Shown: in pieces, positions 15,443-22,306 of the stretch
Position numbering within the stretch: the first letter of the stretch is position 1
Layout: each line of letters begins with the position of its first letter
Origin: a virus
Reading direction: 5' to 3' (one strand)
DNA length: 35,860 bases
Virus record (IMG/VR): IMGVR_UViG_3300037504_000796
Span: 1 to 35,860 of that record
Position numbers and translations under genes: made by a program
Notes under the pieces: generated by a model
The model's input: only the letters and a program-made list of their open reading frames with translations
The model's database searches: none
Told to the model about the DNA's origin: nothing

Positions 15443-17892
15443 TATGCTGACTCCCTGATGCCGCCGAAACCCTTGGCAGGCGGGTTGTTCCGCAGTATCC
15501 TGCGCTCGCCCTCGGTCAGCCAGTGCCCGGCCGGGGGCTTCTCGCCGCCGAATATAGGGAAGCGTCCAAGACGGCAGTTGAAGTGCCGCAGGGGCTTGGC
15601 CAGTCTCATGTCCGGATCGCCAACCTTGATGCAGAAGCCATGTATCTTCCGGCAGCCCTCGGTGGTCTTGCCGTCCAACGTAGCATAGAGCTCGTACCCG
15701 ATGATCTTGCCCGGGTCGGTGGTCTCTGTATCCAGCGTCTCATGTCGGGCATACACCCGATCCCGCCCGCCGACGTAGGCGTTGCCCACATTGGTTCGGA
15801 CCAGCGTGGTCACGCCGCCGCGGGGGTCGGTATAGAGGTTCTCGTAGAGAATCATGCGGATGTTGTTGATGGCGCGCTCCGTGATCTGATCGCCACTAAT
15901 GACGTTGGCGATTTCGTGCCAGATGTCTTGCTCTAGCCCGCCATACGTCTGCTGGATGGTGTAGAATATCTCATTGCGCAACAGGTCCCGGGCGGTAGTG
16001 TCAGAGATCGCCTTACCTATTCGGGAGGTGACCATCTGCATCTGGATGTTCGACTCCGCATGCTCCTTGCCCATCTCGCGGGCCTTCCACGACACGTCGA
16101 AGAGCTCGGCCGCAATCTTGTCCTTGTTGGTGATTTTCAGGCGATCCCGCAGGGTAGAGGCCGATACCGGCACCTCCTTGAACTCCCCGGTTGGCTGCTT
16201 GACCTTCTCGGAGGTCCGGAGCTCGCCGTTGGGGAAGGCGATGGTCAGGATATTGTCGAATGCGTCACCGACAGTATCCTTGTACAGTTTCACTACCTGC
16301 TCTGTGGCCTCGTCCTCGTACTCGAACCGCTCCTTGCGCTGCTTGAGATAGCGCTTCTTCTGGGTCGCGGAGGCGGCGGTGATTGCCTGGGGCTCTTCCC
16401 GCACCTTAGCCTCTTCGTGCCCCTCGAGCATGCCCTGGGCGTCCTCCAGTGAAATACCGAAGAATCGCATCAGCATATTCTCGGCCATTTCCTCGGTTAG
16501 CTCACCAGCAACAACCTGCCGCACTATCTCCAGGGCGGCCGACACCCGGGCGCCATTCAGAGCAGTGTCAGATGCTCTCGTCCCGTCTCCGGCCAGCGAA
16601 GGCGCCTGCTTTTCGGTTATGGCCATCTTCTCATCGAAATCCACGCCCATCTCCTCAAGCATCTGCGCCTGCTGCTCTATCGTAGGCGCCGGCAGAACTC
16701 CGCTGGTGAGGGCCTGCCCCCACGCCTGGAGCTTGTCCTGCACAGCCAGCGATGAGGCCGTATTCGTGCCCAGCTTGGGCACAGGCGCCCCGGGGAGGTT
16801 CCACTGAACCAGTGGCCGGAACCACTGCTCCTCTATCTGCTCCCGCAGCTTCCTGCCCCTGGAGTGCAGGATAGTCCACATGGTCTCGGTCTTGCCCGCG
16901 GTATCAGCCCGAGCCCCGACTCGGAGAGCCTCGGCCACAGCCGTATCTGGCCCGAGAATGCCCCGAGTGATCTCCATGAGCTTTGCGGCCTTCGCTTTTG
17001 CGTAGACCCCGCCAGCCCCCGAAGCGGTATTCTCGAACTTGAGGTCCACGTAGTCCGGGAGGATCAACCGGTCGGTTCCCTGGGCATTGTCGAGTATTTC
17101 CAGAAGTAGCTCCATCTCGGTTTCGTTCTCCCACTTGGTCTTGGGCACCTTGGCGGTGGCCATCCCGGCCCCATGCCGCCGCAGGAACACAGCATATGCC
17201 ATTTCGATATCAAGTATGTCCTGCCAGGAGTCGTAGATCTGGTAGTACCCAGACAGGCCATAGGGGTTACGTCTGCCGCCCCGGTAACAGAGATGCACTG
17301 TCCGCATCTCCGGGAAACGATAGTATTCGCCGTTCCAATGCTGAACGGCACCTATTGTGCGTCCATGTTCGTTGTAAACGAACTTACATGTGGAGTGGGG
17401 TCGGTGAAGGATATCCGCCCACCTGGCCTCCCCCGTCCGCTGAGAGACATCCCAGATGGCCTCCGCCAGCACGAACCCCATTCGGAACGCAGGAGACATC
17501 AGCTCCTCGTGAAGAACGTCCATTGGGGACCCGGGGAGGCGCATCAGGTTGTCTTCCACCATGTCGGCGGCCTTCTGCGCCTGCGCCCTGTCTCCCCGGG
17601 TCCCGGGGTAGATGTTCCAATCGGGAAGCATTCCGACCAGAGCTATTTCGGTGCAGGAGGAGATGATCGGGTTGGAGAGCATGCGGTCGTAAGGCTCATA
17701 GCCCTTACGCCTGACAACGCTGTCAGGGTTGTCCCGGATGAATGGGTCGCTGGAGATCGGGAGATCATGCAGTCTCTCTCGACGCTCCTTGATCCAGGCA
17801 TAGAGGCGGGCGTACTTCTCCCGCTCAGACTCGGGGGGTGGGCCAAACTGCTTCTGCACCCATCCGCTTATCATCGCGCCGAGCCCGAACAT
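15442..17892 (-). CDS. Portal protein (DUF935-type) fused to MuF head-morphogenesis domain
   Basis: The 816-residue product joins two virion functions. Residues about 1-450 fit the DUF935/Mu gp29-like portal: CTEIALVGMLPDWNI early, then the clip/wing region with ILHRPHSTCKFVY and DYVDLKFENT, then a helical crown. Portals form the dodecameric DNA entry ring. Residues about 650-800 are a MuF domain, with LVRTNVGNAYVGGRDRVY, ATLDGKTTEGCRKIHG and PLRHFNCRLGRFPIF, the family's Cys/His-bearing 'C..lHG...H.nCR' signature. MuF proteins accompany DNA into the head or are ejected. Fusion of the two is known but less common than separate genes. The start ATG 17892 has a weak AGG site. No toxin domain follows the MuF part. 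Confidence 0.9.
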   Translation of the reverse strand: MFGLGAMISGWVQKQFGPPPESEREKYARLYAWIKERRERLHDLPISSDPFIRDNPDSVVRRKGYEPYDRMLSNPIISSCTEIALVGMLPDWNIYPGTRGDRAQAQKAADMVEDNLMRLPGSPMDVLHEELMSPAFRMGFVLAEAIWDVSQRTGEARWADILHRPHSTCKFVYNEHGRTIGAVQHWNGEYYRFPEMRTVHLCYRGGRRNPYGLSGYYQIYDSWQDILDIEMAYAVFLRRHGAGMATAKVPKTKWENETEMELLLEILDNAQGTDRLILPDYVDLKFENTASGAGGVYAKAKAAKLMEITRGILGPDTAVAEALRVGARADTAGKTETMWTILHSRGRKLREQIEEQWFRPLVQWNLPGAPVPKLGTNTASSLAVQDKLQAWGQALTSGVLPAPTIEQQAQMLEEMGVDFDEKMAITEKQAPSLAGDGTRASDTALNGARVSAALEIVRQVVAGELTEEMAENMLMRFFGISLEDAQGMLEGHEEAKVREEPQAITAASATQKKRYLKQRKERFEYEDEATEQVVKLYKDTVGDAFDNILTIAFPNGELRTSEKVKQPTGEFKEVPVSASTLRDRLKITNKDKIAAELFDVSWKAREMGKEHAESNIQMQMVTSRIGKAISDTTARDLLRNEIFYTIQQTYGGLEQDIWHEIANVISGDQITERAINNIRMILYENLYTDPRGGVTTLVRTNVGNAYVGGRDRVYARHETLDTETTDPGKIIGYELYATLDGKTTEGCRKIHGFCIKVGDPDMRLAKPLRHFNCRLGRFPIFGGEKPPAGHWLTEGERRILRNNPPAKGFGGIRESA

Positions 17893-17896
17893 AGAC

Positions 17897-18103
17897 CTAG
17901 CCCTTCAGTCTGGCGGAGATCGCGTCCTGGACGCCTCTGGCCCCCAGCACAATCATGGCAATGGCGAACCAGTGCCAGTTTTCTATCTTCCCCTCCATGA
18001 GCAGCCAGGTGGCCAGGCCAAGAATCCACATCTTGTAGGAGATGATGTTCGACAGAACCTTGAGCCCGGCCTCCTGGAGGCTCTTTACGATAACGACGCC
18101 CAC
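17897..18103 (-). CDS. Small membrane protein, holin candidate
   Basis: A 68-residue protein with a positively charged N-terminus and one or two hydrophobic helices (about 22-37 ISYKMWILGLATWLLM and 42-56 NWHWFAIAMIVLGA), ending in a basic tail. Size and topology fit small holins, but similar short proteins also occur as unassigned membrane proteins next to portal genes. It starts at GTG 18103 behind GAGGAG and overlaps the previous stop as TAGTG. Its position by the portal rather than the amidase weakens the holin reading. Confidence 0.68.
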   Translation of the reverse strand: MGVVIVKSLQEAGLKVLSNIISYKMWILGLATWLLMEGKIENWHWFAIAMIVLGARGVQDAISARLKG

Positions 18104-18663
18104 TACTGCTCCTCGTGCCAGATAATCTCGACCGAAGTGTGCGCGGTCGATGCGCCGTTATTGGCCAGATCGAGACACCAGGCTATGGAGTCGGACTTCG
18201 CGTCGAGTACGCATTCCGGCAGCGCGAACCACTCCCCGGCCGGAACGTACCCGACCCACCATGCGGTCCCGGCCGCCGTATCTGTCGGCCCGTATGAGAC
18301 CTCGACGGTGGCGTCGTCGCCCTGATACTCGGAGAGATTGACGTCGTTGATGATGGTGCCGCTGTCGCTGTACGCGAATGATTCCATCAGGGCCGCATCG
18401 ATCTCCTGGGTGGAGTATACCCGTATCCAGAAGTACGCGCCCTCGCTCAGAGCAGAGGGCACCTTGATGACGACCTCGAGCGAGTCTCCGCTGGAGACTG
18501 AACTGGCCTGGTGGGTTACGCAGAACAGCCCCTCATCCGTCAGGTAGTAACCCTGCTCCTCCTGGACCACCGTCACGGCGTCGTCGTTGAGGACCCACTC
18601 GGTGTAGCCCCAGGCGTTGAACGCTGCTACCAGCATCACACCCAGGAGTATGTACCTGCGCAT
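18103..18663 (-). CDS. Sec-exported phage structural-like beta protein
   Basis: The 186-residue product has a textbook signal peptide (MRRYILLGVMLVAAFNAWG), then a strand-rich mature part of about 165 residues. It is paralogous to the next gene upstream: GDSLEVVIKVPSA, ESFAYSDSGT, GPTDTAAGTA and a closing WHEE match equivalent blocks there. The same block order is familiar from phage virion proteins that normally have no signal peptide. The protein should leave the cytoplasm, so it may decorate the cell envelope or be a fibre-like surface protein. AAGGAG precedes ATG 18663. Export is directly suggested by sequence; role is unknown. Confidence 0.78.
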   Translation of the reverse strand: MRRYILLGVMLVAAFNAWGYTEWVLNDDAVTVVQEEQGYYLTDEGLFCVTHQASSVSSGDSLEVVIKVPSALSEGAYFWIRVYSTQEIDAALMESFAYSDSGTIINDVNLSEYQGDDATVEVSYGPTDTAAGTAWWVGYVPAGEWFALPECVLDAKSDSIAWCLDLANNGASTAHTSVEIIWHEEQ

Positions 18664-18667
18664 ATCT

Positions 18668-19252
18668 CTACTCCTTCCAGAAGACCATGACAGTGCCGGC
18701 CATGTCGCCGGAGCCGTCGTTCTCGATCTCGATGCAGTAGTCGATGCTGTCGGCCGCGCAGGTGTCTACGAGGAACGGCATCCCCGATCCGAGCAGATTG
18801 CTGTCCCAATAGGTAGACGCGGCTATATCCTGCGCGAAGATTGCCGTACCGGCGTCGGTGTCGGTGGGGGTATGGCTGATTGCGGTTGATGCCGTACCCC
18901 CGGTACTGCGGTCCATATCGTACTCGGTAAGACCGGTACCGGCGTCGGAGTAGGCGAAATCCTCTATCAGGCGCACGACAGTCGCCTTGTCCGCGAATAC
19001 CGCGAAACCGAGGTCCACCCCGGCAGCAGGCGCGGCCACGACCACCTCGACAGAATCCGAATCCGCCACCGAAGCGAATTCGTGGCTGGCCATGTAGAGG
19101 GACCCGTACCGCTGGACATCCTCTACCACCACCCCGGAGTTGTCCACGGTGATGTCGGTGTTGGACACCTCCATGTACCCGTTCGTGTCGGTGGGGACCG
19201 CCAGGGCCACCGCGACGATTGCCAGCAGTAGCACCCCTATCACTCTCATCAT
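18668..19252 (-). CDS. Sec-exported paralogue of the downstream structural-like protein
   Basis: A 194-residue protein with a signal peptide ending ALA|VPTD (MMRVIGVLLLAIVAVALA). The mature region has the same order of blocks as its downstream neighbour: DSVEVVVAAPAA, EDFAYSDAGTG, HTPTDTDAGTA, DSIDYCIEIEND and FWKE. The copies are diverged, so the duplication is old or under diversifying pressure. Two cysteines near the end (about 168 and 175) could form a disulfide in the periplasm. It likely shares its neighbour's exported role. The gene is spaced four bases from the next. Confidence 0.78.
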   Translation of the reverse strand: MMRVIGVLLLAIVAVALAVPTDTNGYMEVSNTDITVDNSGVVVEDVQRYGSLYMASHEFASVADSDSVEVVVAAPAAGVDLGFAVFADKATVVRLIEDFAYSDAGTGLTEYDMDRSTGGTASTAISHTPTDTDAGTAIFAQDIAASTYWDSNLLGSGMPFLVDTCAADSIDYCIEIENDGSGDMAGTVMVFWKE

Positions 19253-19266
19253 CTTGATTCCCTTCG

Positions 19267-19608
19267 TTATTCCGGCACGCTCTCGGGCGGCCGGTTACCT
19301 GTGACTTGGCGATACAGCTCCTGCATCAGCCACGTCTGATACTCCAGTCTACTGTCAAGGGCTTCGCGCTCGATCTCAGCCCGCGCCCCATCGTTGGCTA
19401 ACTGTGCCTGGGTCTCGGTTATTCTCTCCATGCACGCGACCACATCCTCGATGTCTTCTTGGCATTCCGCCACCGACTCGGCGTTGCGCTCCACCTGCCG
19501 GTCCACCCCCAGCGCCCAGGCGAAAGCAGATGCGGTCAAGGTCAGTATGAACGTAAGAATTGCCCAATACCGCGACAGCCATGCCCCTAGAGCCCGCAAC
19601 GCGCTCAT
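19267..19608 (-). CDS. Single-span membrane protein with coiled coil (i-spanin or holin candidate)
   Basis: From ATG 19608 the product is 113 residues: a short basic N-terminus, one transmembrane helix (about 14-35, YWAILTFILTLTASAFAWAL), then a charged helical domain (VERNAESVAECQEDIEDVV onwards) with coiled-coil periodicity. That is the topology of an Rz-type inner-membrane spanin, though T-type holin accessories look similar. I chose ATG 19608 because it overlaps the upstream stop as ATGA; the longer frame would run through the zinc-ribbon gene. No adjacent o-spanin of normal length is present, apart from a very short lipobox peptide. Confidence 0.65.
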   Translation of the reverse strand: MSALRALGAWLSRYWAILTFILTLTASAFAWALGVDRQVERNAESVAECQEDIEDVVACMERITETQAQLANDGARAEIEREALDSRLEYQTWLMQELYRQVTGNRPPESVPE

Positions 19609-19751
19609 CCCTGCGGGGGCGGGTCGGGCGGGGGTGGAGGCTTGATCGTGTCGCCGTTGGGCGTTGGGTTCTTGGCTCCGCACTCAGGGCACGTTGGCTC
19701 GTTGGTGTTGTCGGCAAACTCCGTTCCGCAATCGCGGCATATCCAATCCAT
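19605..19751 (-). CDS. 48-residue zinc ribbon with polyproline tail
   Basis: This small gene has AGGAGGG six bases before ATG 19751. It reads MDWICRDCGTEF, then a second knuckle CPECG, so four cysteines (C5, C8, C22, C25) form a rubredoxin-like zinc ribbon. It ends in an 11-residue Pro-rich stretch (PPPPPDPPP). Its stop overlaps the next ATG. It is the only clearly cytoplasmic-looking member of the exported/membrane island. A nucleic-acid or protein-contact role is possible. Confidence 0.75.
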   Translation of the reverse strand: MDWICRDCGTEFADNTNEPTCPECGAKNPTPNGDTIKPPPPPDPPPQG

Positions 19752-19760
19752 GCAGCCCTC

Positions 19761-19844
19761 CTAACAGTGTCCGTAGATGCACGCGGCGAGTATCAGCCCG
19801 CCGCAGATTAACAGCGTCGCCCAATAGACCCTACTGAGTCGCAT
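19761..19844 (-). CDS. 27-residue lipobox-containing membrane peptide
   Basis: The ATG at 19844, inside the last bases of the upstream gene, opens a peptide with Arg residues, a hydrophobic stretch and LAAC (GGLILAAC), followed by only five residues (IYGHC). LAAC fits a lipoprotein signal-peptidase II site. The acylated remnant would be six residues, far below a normal o-spanin, so the site may be coincidental and the peptide may simply be a membrane micropeptide. GAGG lies close before the start. It sits between two other exported-protein genes. Confidence 0.45.
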   Translation of the reverse strand: MRLSRVYWATLLICGGLILAACIYGHC

Positions 19845-20100
19845 GGGCCTCGAATGCGTCGATTGCGGCCTGCCACTCCGTCCAGCTTGCTATAGCCTCC
19901 GAGCGGTAGTAGCTGCGTACCGCGGCGGGCATCTCGAACATCACGCCCTGTATCTCAATGCTGTCGGCCACGGCAAGCTGCCAGTCTTCCCAGAACTCTG
20001 CGGCGGCCTGCTGCTCTGCCGCTCTCAGGTCAGGGGCCGGTGTCCAGTTAATTGCCAGCGCCATGCTGGCGAGCAGTAGTGTTGCGAGTATGTAGCGCAT
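19831..20100 (-). CDS. Small secreted helical protein
   Basis: From ATG 20100 the product is 89 residues with a clean signal peptide (MRYILATLLLASMALA|INW). The mature part is about 73 residues, acidic and helical (RAAEQQAAAEFWEDWQ, IASWTEWQAAIDAFEAH), with several Trp and no cysteine. GGGAGG lies seven bases before this ATG; the longer frame has no such site. It would be periplasmic or surface-associated. No family is recognised. Confidence 0.75.
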   Translation of the reverse strand: MRYILATLLLASMALAINWTPAPDLRAAEQQAAAEFWEDWQLAVADSIEIQGVMFEMPAAVRSYYRSEAIASWTEWQAAIDAFEAHATQ

Positions 20101-20111
20101 ATCTTGCCTCC

Positions 20112-21116
20112 CTACAGATTGTCCTGTATGCTCAGGATCACCCACGTTGAGCCCGTCCACATCAGCACGGCATTCTCGCCCAGCGCGTCAAACACTATCG
20201 CCGGTATATTCGCGCCGGAGGTGTCGGTGGACGTGTCTATCGTTACGGTGTCGTCGGCGTCCACGTTGGCATCTGCCACGATTACCGTTATCTGCCCAGC
20301 AGTCGTGCCGTCCTGCAAGTGCAGCACGTCATTGTCGGTATCGTCGTCTCCGTCGAGCAGGATTGTTCCCACCAACGGGTCGGGTAGATCGCCCTCTGTG
20401 GTGAATGAGTGAGTGGTAGCCGTCATCGCCAGCCGGTCAGTCTGTAGCAAATAACCCGACCCCTCCACCACCAGCGAGTCGGAAGACTGGACTACTATGG
20501 AGTCCTTCTCGTTGTTGCCAGCATAGAAAACCCCGGCACCAGCAGCATTAGGGTCTGCACGCAAAAACCCTGCCGCAGCATCCTGTGACTCCAAATACAC
20601 ACCTGAGGCGTCCTCGCTTATCGCCCAATCGCCATTAAAAGAGCCAACCGTCCCGTTGGTGTATACCCCGCCATAAAAGCGCCATGCGTCATCTATGGTG
20701 CCGAAAGTCGACCGGAATCGCAGTGCCGATATCCCGTCGTCATACTTGGCCTCATGTGTGTCGTCCGCCTCATGGACGGTGAAAACGATCACATCAGCGT
20801 CACCCGCTGTGCTGTCGCCAACGTGGATACCCGCGTCGGAGTGCAACATCAGGCCAGTGGAGTCCAACTCGGCCACCACCCCGTCACCGCGTAGCTCGAG
20901 GGTAGTGTCGGAGTAGAGGTAGGCGTCGAGACCGATCTTGATGCTGTTCATCTCCAGCGGATCGGGCAGGCCTGCAGGCCCCCAGATGGTCGGACTTGCC
21001 TCGGCGGGAGCGAACAGCGCGTAGATGAGCATGAACAATCCGGCGGCAACCATGGCCACCCCGGGGAGGGTGCGGTTAATCATGCGGTGGCGGATGAGGT
21101 CTCTACCTGTGAGCAT
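20112..21116 (-). CDS. Membrane-anchored or secreted tail-fibre-like protein
   Basis: Translation probably starts at ATG 21116, overlapping the previous stop as TAATG and preceded by GGAGGAGG; the GTG at 21131 is less likely. The 334-residue product has a cytoplasmic N-terminus (MLTGRDLIRHRMINR), a hydrophobic segment (about 17-38) and a possible cleavage at AEA|SPT. The remainder is Asp/Gly/Thr-rich with the repeated short strands of phage fibres. It ends with a LGENAVLMWTGSTWVIL block that closes many phage tail-fibre proteins. A fibre fold with an export or anchor segment is unusual. It could display fibre-like material on the host cell. The fibre reading is inferred from composition and the end motif. 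Confidence 0.75.
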   Translation of the reverse strand: MLTGRDLIRHRMINRTLPGVAMVAAGLFMLIYALFAPAEASPTIWGPAGLPDPLEMNSIKIGLDAYLYSDTTLELRGDGVVAELDSTGLMLHSDAGIHVGDSTAGDADVIVFTVHEADDTHEAKYDDGISALRFRSTFGTIDDAWRFYGGVYTNGTVGSFNGDWAISEDASGVYLESQDAAAGFLRADPNAAGAGVFYAGNNEKDSIVVQSSDSLVVEGSGYLLQTDRLAMTATTHSFTTEGDLPDPLVGTILLDGDDDTDNDVLHLQDGTTAGQITVIVADANVDADDTVTIDTSTDTSGANIPAIVFDALGENAVLMWTGSTWVILSIQDNL

Positions 21117-21457
21117 TACGGCCTCCTCCACGAGTCGTAGCCCACATCAACGGTGTCGGCGCTGTGCACCACGAGCGTGTCTATGAGGTCCGCGCCGTCC
21201 CGTTCGCCGGGGGGCGGATACGAATATGTGCCCTTGGGCTCAAGGCGCTTCCATGAGGTTGTGGAGTCCGGCGCCTCGAAGCAGAACCATATCGTGGCAG
21301 AGCCATCGTAGTTGATCACCATTACATCGACAGCACTGGTGATTGCAACCCCGGAGGTGTCAGCGTTTACAGTCAGCTGGCCGTAGTCGCCCTGACGCAG
21401 GCCCACAGCGAAGAGGGCTGTAACCGCCAGCCCGAGAGCGATCAATGTGCGTCTCAT
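21116..21457 (-). CDS. Small exported beta-rich protein
   Basis: The 113-residue product has a signal peptide (MRRTLIALGLAVTALFAVG) and a mature beta-rich domain of about 94 residues (QLTVNADTSGVAIT, VMVINYDGSATIWFCF, WKRLEPKGTYSYPPP). This pattern resembles small phage head/tail accessory domains that lack export signals. GGGGGAG precedes ATG 21457, ten bases after the previous stop. The stop overlaps the fibre-like gene. It belongs to the exported island; function unknown. Confidence 0.75.
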   Translation of the reverse strand: MRRTLIALGLAVTALFAVGLRQGDYGQLTVNADTSGVAITSAVDVMVINYDGSATIWFCFEAPDSTTSWKRLEPKGTYSYPPPGERDGADLIDTLVVHSADTVDVGYDSWRRP

Positions 21458-21466
21458 ACTCTCCCC

Positions 21467-22198
21467 CTATCCGGAGACCTGCACGATGATGCTGGCATCA
21501 CCGCTTTGGTTCTTTGCTGTCCCATCATCTCGGTCAAGGCTCTCCAGCTTCACCCAAAAGGCCGCCCGGAGCGCCTGAATAACCTCGTCCGGGGCGGCAC
21601 AGTCCTTATCGGCGGTCACTGTCATCTTCACCCTGGAGCCACCGGACTCAACCTCCTGGAATGCCCCCCCGGGCCACAGGGCCTGCTGGAATCCCACGTC
21701 AGCGGTGTCCCAGCCGGAGGGCATCCGGAGCATTAGTCCTGTTGAACCTACATGGCGGAATGCAGTGGTTGAGACCGAACTGCCGTCCGCGATGGTGACC
21801 TTGGACGCGTCGGGAGCTCCTCGAATAAGCAGAGCACCCTCGGTGCCTACCCGGGCCTCCTGATACTCCCCGCGATTGGTGGTGACGGGATTGGCTTTGC
21901 CGACTGGCCCACCTGAGTCCACCTCCACCGTCCATGCATCACCCAGGTACAGGTAGTCGAACACGAACGTGATCGTGCCTCCACCGGTGCCGAGGTCTAT
22001 CGCGGCGCCGGAGGTGACAGCCTGGGCGGCCACATCGTCATTGCCGCTGCGGGATGTGATGGTCACTTCTGCGGTACCGGATACACCGGCCTTCGTGACC
22101 TCCACGCGGAAGGTCTCCGAGGCCGTGCCGGTGCCGCCTGTCTCTACGATGGGAACGGACCCCTCTATGGGCCCGATGAGCTTGGTGCTTCTCGCCAT
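21467..22198 (-). CDS. Virion-like beta-sandwich protein
   Basis: A 243-residue protein with no signal peptide. The N-terminal half holds repeated Ig/beta-sandwich-like strands (SETFRVEVTKAGVSGTAEVT and FVFDYLYLGDAWTVEV), and a third block carries TADKDCAAPDEVIQALRAAF. This type of domain is common in phage tail or capsid accessory proteins. GGGAGG stands before ATG 22198. It is the first gene after the large terminase and precedes the exported proteins, so it may be a virion component related in style to them. The exact function is unknown. Confidence 0.7.
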   Translation of the reverse strand: MARSTKLIGPIEGSVPIVETGGTGTASETFRVEVTKAGVSGTAEVTITSRSGNDDVAAQAVTSGAAIDLGTGGGTITFVFDYLYLGDAWTVEVDSGGPVGKANPVTTNRGEYQEARVGTEGALLIRGAPDASKVTIADGSSVSTTAFRHVGSTGLMLRMPSGWDTADVGFQQALWPGGAFQEVESGGSRVKMTVTADKDCAAPDEVIQALRAAFWVKLESLDRDDGTAKNQSGDASIIVQVSG

Positions 22199-22253
22199 GG
22201 TGTGCCTCCCGGCGTCGAATCATCCGCCTGACGGGGTACAGGTTGTTGATGGA

Positions 22254-22282
22254 CGGATACCGCCCGCCTCGGAGAACGTCAA
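22254..22282 (-). promoter_or_regulatory. Possible promoter for the structural operon
   Basis: TTGACG (22282-22277) and TATCCG (22259-22254) are separated by 17 bases, within the 103-base gap after the large terminase. The -10 is poor. An AT-rich stretch upstream could act as an UP element. Confidence 0.35.
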
Positions 22283-22290
22283 GTTAAAGA

Positions 22291-22306
22291 AATAATTTCA
22301 ATTATT
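22291..22306 (-). terminator. AT-rich hairpin at the end of the large terminase gene
   Basis: AATAATT and AATTATT form a perfect 7-bp inverted repeat with a two-base loop, overlapping the terminase stop codon and followed on the minus strand by TCTTTAAC. It is low in GC, so at most a weak terminator or an mRNA processing site. Confidence 0.3.
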
